Shown: positions 1-6,611 of the stretch, piece after piece
How positions within the stretch are numbered: position 1 is the first letter of the stretch
Layout of the letters: each line of letters begins with the position of its first letter
Assembly (NCBI RefSeq): GCF_009792795.1
Contig: NZ_VKHQ01000003.1
Span: 1 to 64,000, forward strand
Length of the DNA: 64,000 nucleotides
Source: Cognatiluteimonas profundi
Lineage (GTDB): Bacteria > Pseudomonadota > Gammaproteobacteria > Xanthomonadales > Xanthomonadaceae
Direction: 5' to 3'
Notes under the pieces: generated by a model
The model's database searches: none
What the model saw: only the letters and a program-made list of their open reading frames with translations
What the model was told of the DNA's origin: nothing
Position numbers and translations under genes: made by a program

Positions 1-8
1 GCCGCATC

Positions 9-34
9 GAAAGTCCACTCTGCCCCCGGTTTCG
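9..34 (+). repeat. Copy 1 of a dispersed ~26-bp repeat
   Basis: This stretch matches the segment at 5762-5787 at about 22 of 26 positions, in the same orientation; both begin GAAAGT and end GGTTTCG. Degenerate relatives sit at 3098-3114 (opposite strand) and 3295-3319. It lies in the non-coding leader of the first gene. It is probably a short interspersed repeat. Function is unknown. Confidence 0.45.
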
Positions 35-120
35 TAAACGCCTTCGGGATTGATTTCGGTCAACGTTCCGGCGCCCAAGCAAGCGGAGGATCCCTCGTAT
101 CTCCACAGCCGAGCACCAGC

Positions 121-576
121 ATGGACGAGAAGATCCGGCGGAAGATTCATGACCTGCTCGACGCGCACCGCATCATGACGATCGCGACGCTGCGCCCCGA
201 CGGCTGGCCGCAGGCCACCACCGTGGGCTACGTCAACGAGGGCCTGGTGCTGTACTTCCTGTGCGGGCTCGACAGCCAGAAGGCCGCGAACCTGGCGCAC
301 GACGACCGGGTGTCGCTGACCATCGACCACGACACGCCGGACATCATGCGCATCACGGGCCTCTCGATGGCCGCGCGGGCGAAGCCCGTGGTCGACCTCG
401 CCGAGGCCGGGCGCATCCTGCGCCTGCTCCCCGGCAAGTACCCCGAGCAGACGCCGCCGCTGCCGATGCCGATGCCCAGGGCCGACCAGGTCCGCATCTT
501 CCGCGTCGAGCCCGTGGTGATCTCGGTGCTCGACTACAGCCAGGGCTTCGGGCACACCGATCTGGTCACTTGTTGA
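121..576 (+). CDS. Pyridoxamine 5'-phosphate oxidase family protein
   Basis: A 151-residue protein of the FMN-binding split-barrel (PNPOx-like) fold. The N-terminal pattern, a helix, then MTIATLRPDGWPQATTVGY and strands leading to KAANLAHDDRVSLTID, is typical of small PNPOx-fold proteins that bind flavin or deazaflavin cofactors or haem. The length is that of a single-domain member. True PNPO biosynthetic enzymes are longer and carry a C-terminal dimerisation region that is absent here, so a vitamin B6 role is not indicated. ATG 121 is the first start in a stretch with no convincing Shine-Dalgarno sequence. A distant paralogue of the same fold lies at 54165-54647. The substrate cannot be read from the sequence. 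Confidence 0.85.
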   Translation: MDEKIRRKIHDLLDAHRIMTIATLRPDGWPQATTVGYVNEGLVLYFLCGLDSQKAANLAHDDRVSLTIDHDTPDIMRITGLSMAARAKPVVDLAEAGRILRLLPGKYPEQTPPLPMPMPRADQVRIFRVEPVVISVLDYSQGFGHTDLVTC

Positions 577-616
577 ACCCGCACGCTGTTGCGCTGGATT
601 GGTCGCAACTTCGTCC

Positions 617-1387
617 CTACCGCTCGGCCTCTGACATCTGCGCATCCAGCGCCCGCGCGCTTTTACCGGCGTCGTCGACCACGAAGGTGCTGACGCGCAG
701 CCAAGTGTTCCAGTAGCGCAGGGTCTGCAGCAGCGAATCCGATGCGCGCAGGGTCGCGAGGATCGCGGCGGCTTCCGATTCCGGTATCGGCGAGGCGCAG
801 TCGATCAGGCGCTGGTCGGTGCCTTCCAGTTGCTGGTAGCAGTGCGTCCAGATGTAGGCCTGCACCTTGGTGGGCACCAGTCCGCGTACCTGCACGCGGT
901 AGACCGGGTCGTGACGCAGGATCTGCGCCTGGATCCCATTGCCGCCAAGGCGGTAGTACTTCGCCAGGCCGACGCGCAGCCGCTCGTCCTGGATCAGGCC
1001 GAGGTCGCCGGCATCGCGCATCTCGGCGAAGCTCGTGTCTTCCAGTTCGAAGGGGCGCAGCTGGCTGGCCTGGTAATAGGCGAGGAGGGTCTTCCACTGT
1101 GAGCCGTCCACCAGTTGCCCGCGCTCGTGGTGCGCAATCGCCGCATCCTGGTAGGCCGTGACCTGGTTCCAGAATTGGCGCGTCGACGCCATGTTGGCCA
1201 GGTCGGATCGCAGGTCGGCATGGATGCGGCGCAGATAGACGTCCCCGCGCGCGCGGTCGATCCGGTCCTGGTTGAAGTTGCTGACCTGCAAGGCGATCAG
1301 GATGCCGGCGATCACGATCACCAGTTCGATGACCGCCGCTGTCCAATCGTGGTCACGCAAGCGCTGGACGAGCCTGGCAGTCCGCAT
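617..1387 (-). CDS. DUF6090 family membrane-anchored protein
   Basis: A 256-residue protein with a short cytoplasmic N-terminus (about residues 1-17), one transmembrane helix at about 18-38 (AAVIELVIVIAGILIALQVS), and a long soluble helical remainder. The helix followed by NFNQDR and RRIHADLRSDL-like sequence is the hallmark of the DUF6090 family found in Xanthomonadales and Bacteroidetes. No enzymatic motif is visible and the function is unknown. It is transcribed divergently from the PhzF-like gene, with about 100 bp between starts. That spacer contains an inverted repeat (arms at 1409-1415 and 1438-1444). Confidence 0.8.
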   Translation of the reverse strand: MRTARLVQRLRDHDWTAAVIELVIVIAGILIALQVSNFNQDRIDRARGDVYLRRIHADLRSDLANMASTRQFWNQVTAYQDAAIAHHERGQLVDGSQWKTLLAYYQASQLRPFELEDTSFAEMRDAGDLGLIQDERLRVGLAKYYRLGGNGIQAQILRHDPVYRVQVRGLVPTKVQAYIWTHCYQQLEGTDQRLIDCASPIPESEAAAILATLRASDSLLQTLRYWNTWLRVSTFVVDDAGKSARALDAQMSEAER

Positions 1388-1404
1388 GGAATCTCCTGGC
1401 GACT

Positions 1405-1447
1405 GGTGTCAGGGATGGTTGCCGACACGATAACGGTTCCCTGATCC
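1405..1447. repeat. Inverted repeat in divergent promoter region (possible dispersed element)
   Basis: Arms TCAGGGA (1409-1415) and TCCCTGA (1438-1444) flank a 22-bp centre between the DUF6090 gene and the PhzF-like gene. Similar sequence, GTCAGGGATCGTTTCCCT, occurs at 4064-4081, and a weaker relative at 12034-12054, so this may be a short dispersed repeat and not an operator. Confidence 0.35.
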
Positions 1448-1488
1448 TTTTCCGGCCGCCGCCACGCGGCTTGCGCCAGAATGCCGGC

Positions 1489-2292
1489 ATGCGCATTCCC
1501 CTCTACCAGCTCGACGCCTTCGCCACCCGCCACTTCGAGGGCAACCCCGCGGCGGTGATGCCGGTCGCCGGGCTCTCGTCGAACGCGTTCCCGCCGGACG
1601 CGACGATGCAGGCGCTCGCGGCCGAGAACAACCTGTCCGAAACCGCCTTCCTGGTGCGCGACGGCGTGGACTACCGCATCCGCTGGTTCACGCCGTGCCT
1701 GGAGGTTCCGCTGTGCGGCCACGCCACGCTCGCCAGTGCTGCGGTGGTGATGGAGCGGCTGGAGCCGGGACGGCGAGAGGTGGTGTTCCATTCCGCGAGT
1801 GGACCGTTGCGCGTGACGCGCACGGCGGACGGGTATTCGATGGACTTCCCCGCACGCATTGCCGTACGCATGGACGCGCCACCGGACGCCATCGCCGACG
1901 CACTCGGTGTCGCGCCGCTCGAGGTGCATGTGCACGACGCCAACTACCTGGCGCTGCTGGATTCGCCCGCCGCGGTGCGCGCGCTCGCGCCGGACTTCGC
2001 CGCGATCGCGCGCCTCGACCGACCGGGGCTGATCGTGACCGCGCAGGGCGAGGGCGAGTTCGACTTCACCAGCCGCTACTTCGCACCGGCCAAGGGCGTG
2101 GACGAAGATCCGGTGACCGGCGGCGCGCATTGCATGCTGGCGCCGTTCTGGGCCCAGCGGCTTGGCAAGCAGGCGTTCGTCGCGCGGCAGGCGTCGCAGC
2201 GAGGCGGCACCGTGCGCTGCGCGGTGGAGGGCGATCGGGTTCGCCTGGAGGGCGGCTGTGTTTTCTATCTCGAGGGCGAGGTGGCGTTCTAG
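1489..2292 (+). CDS. PhzF family phenazine-biosynthesis-like isomerase/epimerase
   Basis: A 267-residue PhzF-fold protein (two-domain hot-dog-like diaminopimelate epimerase fold). The N-terminal LYQLDAFATRHFEGNPAAV signature and AAENNLSETAF place the likely catalytic glutamate at E46. The substrate-binding loop near the C-terminal half reads DEDPVTGGAHCMLAPFW, where most homologues have GSAHC. Length is normal for the family. I chose ATG 1489; a TTG six codons upstream (1471) is in frame but unlikely. Family members isomerise or epimerise small acids. Without phenazine genes nearby, a phenazine role is not supported and the substrate is unknown. Confidence 0.92.
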   Translation: MRIPLYQLDAFATRHFEGNPAAVMPVAGLSSNAFPPDATMQALAAENNLSETAFLVRDGVDYRIRWFTPCLEVPLCGHATLASAAVVMERLEPGRREVVFHSASGPLRVTRTADGYSMDFPARIAVRMDAPPDAIADALGVAPLEVHVHDANYLALLDSPAAVRALAPDFAAIARLDRPGLIVTAQGEGEFDFTSRYFAPAKGVDEDPVTGGAHCMLAPFWAQRLGKQAFVARQASQRGGTVRCAVEGDRVRLEGGCVFYLEGEVAF

Positions 2293-2346
2293 CGTCTGGT
2301 GGTGACCAGAAAGTGGCAGGGAACATGTCCGGTCGAGCCAGCCAGC

Positions 2347-2425
2347 GTAGCCCGGGTAAGCGAAGCGCACCCGGGATCGAATGGTTGGAAGTCCCGGGTG
2401 CGGCCTTCGGCCTTACCCGGGCTAC
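2347..2425. repeat. REP-like palindromic element
   Basis: The ends are perfect 14-bp inverted repeats, GTAGCCCGGGTAAG (2347-2360) and CTTACCCGGGCTAC (2412-2425), with further pairing inside (CGCACCCGGGA against TCCCGGGTGCG). This long imperfect hairpin has the layout of the REP elements common in Xanthomonadaceae. It lies between the converging ends of the PhzF-like gene and trmY, the usual place for REPs, where it may also act as a transcription barrier. No RAYT transposase is in the window. Confidence 0.85.
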
Positions 2426-2468
2426 GTTGCTGCGTGGATCAAGCCACCTTTGATCGCTCTTCGTCGAG

Positions 2469-3062
2469 TCACCGCTGGTCCAACTCATGGTGGATCAACA
2501 CGACGCATTGCGATGCGAACAGCATGGTCTTTCCCAGCGTGATTTTCTTCGCACCCAGGCGATCGAGGGTGTGGAAGGTGTTCTTCGGCATCGGGATGTG
2601 GTCGGTCAGCAGGAAGCAGGGGTTGCCGTCGAACACCTGCCCGCGGATCGACGTGCCTTTCCGGTCCATCACGAACAGCTGGTGATCGTCGGCCAGCTCC
2701 TGCACCAGCCGCTCGAAGCTCACCGTGCGCACCGTGATGCCCGATTCCACCGGTCGCGTCTCGTCCTTGCCCATTCCCCTGGACGCATCCAGCGCGGTCG
2801 CGATCTTGCCCAGCAACGCGCGCTCGTCGAAGCCGCCGAAGTCATGGATGGCGTTGGCGTCGAAACGGATCGTGCGGGAGAAGTCCGGCGTGCTTTCCAG
2901 CACGAGATGGACCGTGACATCCGCGCGATGCGACTGCGCCACGAAAATCGCGTTCATCAGCGTATGCGCGAGGATTTCCGGATGGGCCTCCTTGCCGACG
3001 GCAGCCAATAGCTTTTGGCTGTCCGTGGGTGCCGCCCGCGCTCTGAGTACAAAGGTTCGCAT
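2469..3062 (-). CDS. trmY: TrmY-like tRNA (pseudouridine54-N1)-methyltransferase
   Basis: A 197-residue SPOUT-fold protein of the DUF358/TrmY family. In archaea TrmY methylates N1 of pseudouridine 54 in the T-loop of tRNA, using S-adenosylmethionine at a trefoil knot. The start MRTFVLRARAAPTDS, the knot loop GNPCFLLTDH (residues 146-155) and the C-terminal ITLGKTMLFASQCVVLIHHE are characteristic. Length equals the archaeal enzyme. ATG 3062 was chosen because the family begins here; the frame stays open upstream but in unconserved sequence. Bacterial copies are sporadic, and bacterial tRNAs normally carry m5U54 with pseudouridine at 55, so the substrate in this organism is uncertain. It is monocistronic, flanked by a REP and by a dispersed repeat upstream. 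Confidence 0.9.
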   Translation of the reverse strand: MRTFVLRARAAPTDSQKLLAAVGKEAHPEILAHTLMNAIFVAQSHRADVTVHLVLESTPDFSRTIRFDANAIHDFGGFDERALLGKIATALDASRGMGKDETRPVESGITVRTVSFERLVQELADDHQLFVMDRKGTSIRGQVFDGNPCFLLTDHIPMPKNTFHTLDRLGAKKITLGKTMLFASQCVVLIHHELDQR

Positions 3063-3097
3063 GTGGGTCCTGGCCGATTCGTGGTCCTGGAAACAGG

Positions 3098-3114
3098 CGT
3101 CAGAGTGCACTTTC
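3098..3114 (-). repeat. Degenerate copy of the dispersed ~26-bp repeat
   Basis: Read on the minus strand it is GAAAGTGCACTCTGACG, which agrees with the first part of the copy at 5762-5787 except for a GC/CG swap in the middle and the last base. It lies just upstream of trmY. Confidence 0.4.
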
Positions 3115-3294
3115 TTCATTCGCCATGAAAGTTCACCTGGGAGTGCACCGACGTCGGCTCGCGCGGGACCGGCTTTGGCACGCGGCAACCTGCCAACGCA
3201 CCCTTCCCGCTGCCGGGACGTGGATCTGCCCGGCGTCGAGCGCAAGCCCGGGTCGCCGGCCAGACGCTGTCAGTGGCGGTCGGCCATTGACCCA

Positions 3295-3319
3295 GGAAGT
3301 GCACCCTGAACCCGGTTCG
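3295..3319 (+). repeat. Degenerate copy of the dispersed ~26-bp repeat
   Basis: It begins GGAAGTGCACCCTGAACCCG and ends GGTTCG, a diverged version of the element at 5762-5787. It lies in the 394-bp region between the start of trmY and the start of the repeat-protein gene. Nothing else was recognised in that region. Confidence 0.35.
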
Positions 3320-3456
3320 CCCGGGGTTCGCTCGTAGAGCACATGCAGGCGACGCTTCGCCATTGACATATGTCAATTCGCACGCGCCTGGCGTTCCTAT
3401 GCTGCCCTTGCCGCGAATTGCCGCAGGCAGAGTTCGACCAACCGAGGACAGTCACC

Positions 3457-3963
3457 ATGCGTAAATCCGCCATCATCGTTCTGGGCGCCTCGATCGCCCT
3501 TGCATTGGTTTCGCCCGTCATGGCCCAGGGCAGGGGCGGCAGCACGCCACGCCAGACCCCCACTCCCACGCCCACGCCCAGGGGGGACCAGCTGCAAACG
3601 CAGGATCGCCTGAAGGACCAGGACAAACTGCACGATCAGGACCAGCTGAAGGACCAGGACAAACTGCACGATCAGGACCAGCTGAGGGACCAGGACAAGC
3701 TGCACGACCAGGACAAGCTGCAGGATCGCGACCGTCTCCACGACCAGGACGGTCTGGCCATCTATGCCTCCGAGCTGATGACCCCGGCCGAGCGCTCCGC
3801 CTACATGACCAGGATGCGCAGCCTGAAAACCGTGCAGGAGCGCAATGCCTATCGCGAGCAGCACCGCATTGAGATGCAGCAGCGCGCACGCGAGCGCGGT
3901 GTCAGCATTCCGTCAGGCAGCGGCCAGAACAACAAGCAGCAAGGCAGCGAAGACGGCAACTAG
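3457..3963 (+). CDS. Secreted DQD-repeat protein of unknown function
   Basis: A 168-residue protein with a clear Sec signal peptide (MRKSAIIVLGASIALALVSPVMAQ), a TPTPTPTP linker, then a highly charged repeat block at about residues 47-99. Its 12-residue unit reads LKDQDKLHDQDQ, repeated four times with increasing divergence, and is encoded by a 36-bp tandem DNA repeat. A conserved-looking C-terminal segment (LMTPAERSAYMTRMRSLKTVQERNAYREQH) resembles short helical motifs found in small secreted proteobacterial proteins. ATG 3457 follows a GAGGA-type ribosome-binding sequence and gives the signal peptide. The alternating acid/base pattern suggests a coiled, metal-binding or envelope-associated helix, but no function is known. 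Confidence 0.8.
   Translation: MRKSAIIVLGASIALALVSPVMAQGRGGSTPRQTPTPTPTPRGDQLQTQDRLKDQDKLHDQDQLKDQDKLHDQDQLRDQDKLHDQDKLQDRDRLHDQDGLAIYASELMTPAERSAYMTRMRSLKTVQERNAYREQHRIEMQQRARERGVSIPSGSGQNNKQQGSEDGN
3610..3753 (+). repeat. 36-bp in-frame tandem repeat, four units
   Basis: Units span 3610-3645, 3646-3681, 3682-3717 and 3718-3753. The first two are identical, the third differs at a few positions and the fourth is more diverged. Each 36-bp unit is itself two 18-bp halves encoding six residues (LKDQDK / LHDQDQ). Copy number could vary by slippage without breaking the frame. Confidence 0.9.
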
Positions 3964-4499
3964 ACCGTTGTACGTGGCCTCATGGCGTGCAGGCTAGGTT
4001 TGCCGGCCTGCATGATCAGGTGCCTGTCAAAGCGCCAGCGCACGCTGGTCGAGCACGAAAGAGGTCAGGGATCGTTTCCCTACAACGGGTGGTGATTGTC
4101 GGCGGTGAGGCCCATTTCTCCGATGGGCCGGCGCGCTGACGGCGTCATGGTGGTTGCGTTTCCAGCGAGCGTCGACCATGTCGAGACCGCCGCGACCGGA
4201 TCTGGTCGACGGGACGGTTACTCATCGATGTTCGAGCCATCGCTTCAACGCGCTTGCGAGCCCAACGGCTTGGTCACCCATATGTCGAGTATTCGGCTTA
4301 GGACGGCGCGGTCCCGGGGCGATTCGGACGTCATTTCCGGCCTTGTTTTCCTGACGACAGTACGCGCGTACGTGCAACAGCAGAAGGCATCGGGGAATGC
4401 GGGCTTCTGCGCGCAAATCAGGAATGCTCGGCCGACATGTGCAAGTGCGGTCGGCCCTTCGGCCACTCGCCGCAGACGGCGTGGGTATCCACCGCAGAG
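3964..4499. other. Intergenic stretch without a recognisable gene
   Basis: The open frames here are Arg/Ser-rich and resemble no family. The only pattern noticed is a short repeat-like segment at 4064-4081 (GTCAGGGATCGTTTCCCT), related to sequence at 1405-1447. Confidence 0.5.
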
Positions 4500-4513
4500 T
4501 TGATCAGGATCAA
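4500..4513. promoter_or_regulatory. Perfect FNR/ANR-type box
   Basis: TTGATCAGGATCAA is an exact match to the FNR consensus TTGAT-N4-ATCAA. It is centred about 76 bp upstream of the small ORF at 4583-4720. A class II FNR promoter would put the transcription start near 4548. Confidence 0.55.
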
Positions 4514-4582
4514 GCGGCTCCCGTGTTTGCGCTCATGGCATGTGCGTGACTCAAGAGAAATGGCGACGGTACTTTCGTCGCG

Positions 4583-4720
4583 GTGACGGAGTTGATCCTG
4601 ACCGCCGTGTTTGGTGGCATCGACTACAGCGGCACGCAACTCGATGCGTTCACCCAGGCCGCCGACGATGCACGTGCCGTGATCGAGTTCGTCCACGACA
4701 ATCCCATGCCAGCCCAGTGA
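4583..4720 (+). CDS. Small hypothetical protein (about 45 residues), possibly FNR-controlled
   Basis: The frame open from 4550 to the TGA at 4718-4720 encodes protein-like sequence: GDGTFVAVTELILTAVFGG, then acidic DAFTQAADDARAVIEFV. This contrasts with the Arg-rich frames around it. The first usable start is GTG 4583; there is no in-frame ATG after the upstream stop at 4547-4549, so it may instead be the 3' remnant of a longer gene. Support comes from context: a perfect FNR-type box upstream (4500-4513) and a very strong hairpin beginning two bases after the stop (4723-4762). No homologue is recognised and the function is unknown. Confidence 0.4.
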   Translation: MTELILTAVFGGIDYSGTQLDAFTQAADDARAVIEFVHDNPMPAQ

Positions 4721-4722
4721 TG

Positions 4723-4762
4723 CGGATGGGCGATCTGCCACGCCGTGGCAGTCGCCCATCCG
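4723..4762 (+). terminator. Strong hairpin directly after the small ORF
   Basis: Arms CGGATGGGCGA (4723-4733) and TCGCCCATCCG (4752-4762) enclose a second perfect stem, CTGCCAC/GTGGCAG, with a 3-base loop and one bulged T: 18 paired bases in all. No T-tract follows, so it may be a Rho-independent-like pause, an mRNA stabiliser or a REP-like element. Confidence 0.55.
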
Positions 4763-4864
4763 GGTTGCCGGCGCCGGACAACCAGCGGGGCTGTCCGGGC
4801 GGGGGCAAGAAGGAGGCGGCAACAATTCTGCTTGAAGCGAATCTTAGGTGGGGGCGGAAAGGAA

Positions 4865-5017
4865 ATGGTTTCCAACCTTTTCAGGTTGCATCAGTACTTC
4901 GCGACCGGGCACAACATCCACCGCGAGAACCCGAAAGCGGTCGCGGATGCAGTCCGTTTCGTCGCAGCTGTCCAGAAGTGGAATCCGATGGCCGGGCTTT
5001 GGATGCCACACGGCTGA
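4865..5017 (+). CDS. Possible 50-residue hypothetical protein
   Basis: ATG 4865 opens a 50-codon frame beginning MVSNLFRLHQYFATGHN and ending GLWMPHG. Composition is protein-like (few Arg, mixed hydrophobics), and a GGAAAGG sequence stands at 4856-4862, but only two bases before the ATG, which is too close for normal initiation. No signal peptide or known motif is present. It precedes the cytochrome b561 gene by 99 bp. It could equally be a remnant of a larger gene. Confidence 0.25.
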   Translation: MVSNLFRLHQYFATGHNIHRENPKAVADAVRFVAAVQKWNPMAGLWMPHG

Positions 5018-5046
5018 TTTCGTCCTGGCGCAATTGCATTGTCGGT

Positions 5047-5060
5047 TTGACCTGGATCAA
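5047..5060. promoter_or_regulatory. FNR/ANR-type box upstream of cytochrome b561
   Basis: TTGACCTGGATCAA matches TTGAT-N4-ATCAA with one change (C for T at position 5). It is centred about 63 bp upstream of the b561 start codon, a sensible position for oxygen-dependent control of a respiratory cytochrome. Confidence 0.5.
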
Positions 5061-5116
5061 AGTCGCGCGTCGGGACCGATCGAGAATAGGGCCGTTTCCC
5101 GCACGAGTCCCTACCC

Positions 5117-5629
5117 ATGGCCACTTCGGTGCCGTTTCGTTATCCGGTCATTGTTCGCTGGATCCATTGGCTCAGCGTCGCGCTGGTGGCGATCGCCTAC
5201 CTCACCGCAGAATCGGCCGAGGACCTGGGCGGAGGTGGCGGCCAATGGCACGTATTGGCCGGCCTCGCGTTGCTGCTTTTGTTCGTGCCGCGCCTGCTGG
5301 CGCGGCTTGGAGGGCAACATGCGCCGGTGCCCGCGTCTGCCTTCGAGGCGTGGTCGGCGCGGCTGGTGCACATCGCGCTTCTGCTGTTCGTGGTGGTGGA
5401 ACCGCTGCTCGGCGTGCTGATGGTCTGGGCGGAAGGCGACCCGCTGCCGGTGCCGTTCACCGCGTGGCAGATACCGCCGCTCATTGTGCTGGGTGAAGCC
5501 TCGGGCGAGACGCTGGAGGAGCTGCATGGAACCGTCGGCAACGTGTTTTATGCCGTGATTGCATTGCATGCGCTCGCGGCGCTATGGCACCAGTTCGTAC
5601 GCCGTGACGGCGTACTGCGCCGCATGTAG
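5117..5629 (+). CDS. Cytochrome b561-family membrane protein
   Basis: A 170-residue integral membrane protein with four predicted helices at about 12-30, 46-62, 82-104 and 140-158. Candidate haem ligands are His17 (RWIHWL), His45 (QWHVLAG), His85 (LVHIAL), and His151 or His158 in the last helix. The family is a diheme b-type cytochrome that shuttles electrons between quinol and periplasmic acceptors. Length is normal for the bacterial YodB/CybB type. ATG 5117 gives the conserved RYPVIVRWIHW start. An FNR-like site lies upstream. It is apparently monocistronic. The electron partner is unknown. Confidence 0.92.
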   Translation: MATSVPFRYPVIVRWIHWLSVALVAIAYLTAESAEDLGGGGGQWHVLAGLALLLLFVPRLLARLGGQHAPVPASAFEAWSARLVHIALLLFVVVEPLLGVLMVWAEGDPLPVPFTAWQIPPLIVLGEASGETLEELHGTVGNVFYAVIALHALAALWHQFVRRDGVLRRM

Positions 5630-5761
5630 TGAGGTGCGTGAGGTAGGGCGATGTCGGCGCAGACCGCATCGTCGGATAGGCGTGATCCCCGGCTGCGGAA
5701 GAATACCGGGATGGATCTGCCGACCATGGCACGCGCGCGTCGGGGATTCCAAAAACACCGG

Positions 5762-5787
5762 GAAAGTCGACTCTGACCCGGGTTTCG
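5762..5787 (+). repeat. Copy 2 of the dispersed ~26-bp repeat
   Basis: It begins GAAAGTCGACTCTGACCCGG and ends GGTTTCG, with close similarity to 9-34 and weaker similarity to 3098-3114 and 3295-3319. It abuts a gene fragment that continues to 5933, as if an element had inserted into or replaced the gene start. Confidence 0.45.
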
Positions 5788-5933
5788 AGGCATCCGTCCT
5801 GACATTGCTTGTCCTGACCGCCGTCGGTGCCTGGCTGTTGTGGGGCGCATGGCGGAAAGGCCATTTCGTCGCACCGTTCTGGCGCACGCGATTGGCACGC
5901 AGCGCACACCAAGCCAACTGCATGATGCGCTGA
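5780..5933 (+). pseudogene. Possible 3' fragment of a small membrane protein gene
   Basis: After the repeat at 5762-5787 the frame reads FEASVLTLLVLTAVGAWLLW, then WRKGHFVAPFWRTRLARS, to a TGA at 5931-5933. This is one clean transmembrane helix with a positively charged tail, which looks like real protein, but there is no start codon or ribosome-binding site after the repeat. I read it as a 5'-truncated remnant. The rest of 5640-6012 shows nothing else. Confidence 0.25.
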
Positions 5934-6012
5934 GCGTCGGGCGCCTGGACTCGCACACGCGGTCGTCTGACCAGATGTCGATCAAACGGGGAGCGCGCCC
6001 ACTCCGGTGACG

Positions 6013-6492
6013 TCACCCGGCCGCACCCGCCGACAGTGGCCGCGCCTCGACCGGTCGCCGTGGCCAACGCACATACGTCCGCCACGCATATCCCCATGGC
6101 ACCACCGCGGCCAGCAGCGGCAGCGCGAGGAATGAGCCGGCGATCTCGCCGGTGGGCGTGCCCCACAGCGTGCCGGACTGCCAGAGAGGAAGCGCGACGA
6201 ACGCGAGCCAGATCGCCTTGTAGCCGATCGTGAAGAACATCAACGGCAGCCAGCGCAGCGGATGCAGCAGCCCGAACAGCGCAAGCGCGGGGTAGGTCGC
6301 CCACACGGCGAACGTGACCGCGCGTACCGGATCCCACGGGCCTTCGTGCGAGAGCAGCACGCCCCATGCGGTCGGCGCGACGAACACCAGCATCAGCAGA
6401 TAGAACAAACGTAGTCCCCAGGTCTGCACGGGACGCACACCGTGTTGCCGTTGGTCGGGGGCGAAGAACCGGACGAACGTGTTGGCGGTCAT
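6013..6492 (-). CDS. Conserved hypothetical membrane protein
   Basis: A 159-residue protein with about four hydrophobic helices (about 28-47, 60-80, 84-104, 116-136) and a basic C-terminus. Conserved-looking loops include QTWGLRLFYLLMLVFVAPTA and HEGPWDPVRAV. No catalytic residues or known domain are recognised. The start ATG 6492 is 28 bp downstream of a perfect 15-bp palindrome (6520-6534), which may be the operator for this gene. It is separated from the XRE/DUF2975 pair by a hairpin and is therefore probably a separate unit. Confidence 0.7.
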   Translation of the reverse strand: MTANTFVRFFAPDQRQHGVRPVQTWGLRLFYLLMLVFVAPTAWGVLLSHEGPWDPVRAVTFAVWATYPALALFGLLHPLRWLPLMFFTIGYKAIWLAFVALPLWQSGTLWGTPTGEIAGSFLALPLLAAVVPWGYAWRTYVRWPRRPVEARPLSAGAAG

Positions 6493-6519
6493 GGGGCATT
6501 ATTCCTGCGGCTGATGTGT

Positions 6520-6534
6520 CTTACGGTTCGTAAG
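6520..6534. promoter_or_regulatory. Palindromic operator candidate
   Basis: CTTACGgttCGTAAG is a perfect 6-3-6 palindrome close upstream of the membrane protein gene that starts at 6492. Palindromes of this form are typical TetR-family operators. No TetR gene is adjacent. Confidence 0.4.
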
Positions 6535-6555
6535 CAGCTTGCATGTGTGTGCCAA

Positions 6556-6573
6556 AGCGCGCGGCTGCGCGCT
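6556..6573 (-). terminator. Hairpin downstream of the XRE gene
   Basis: AGCGCGC/GCGCGCT with a 4-base loop, followed on the minus strand by TTT. It lies about 40 bp after the stop of the XRE gene and probably ends the DUF2975-XRE transcript. Confidence 0.45.
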
Positions 6574-6611
6574 GTAAACCATCGCCTGCTGCAGCGCGTC
6601 GAGGCGCGGCA

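Noticed and set aside
3610..3753. Regular 36-bp repeats as a CRISPR array
   Set aside because: The units are contiguous with no spacers and are translated in frame within a signal-peptide protein. No cas genes are nearby.
4540..5496. Plus-strand frame of 318 codons across the sparse region and into the b561 gene
   Set aside because: Arg-rich throughout, and it overlaps the b561 gene in another frame. The protein-like sequence in that area is in the frame ending at 4720.
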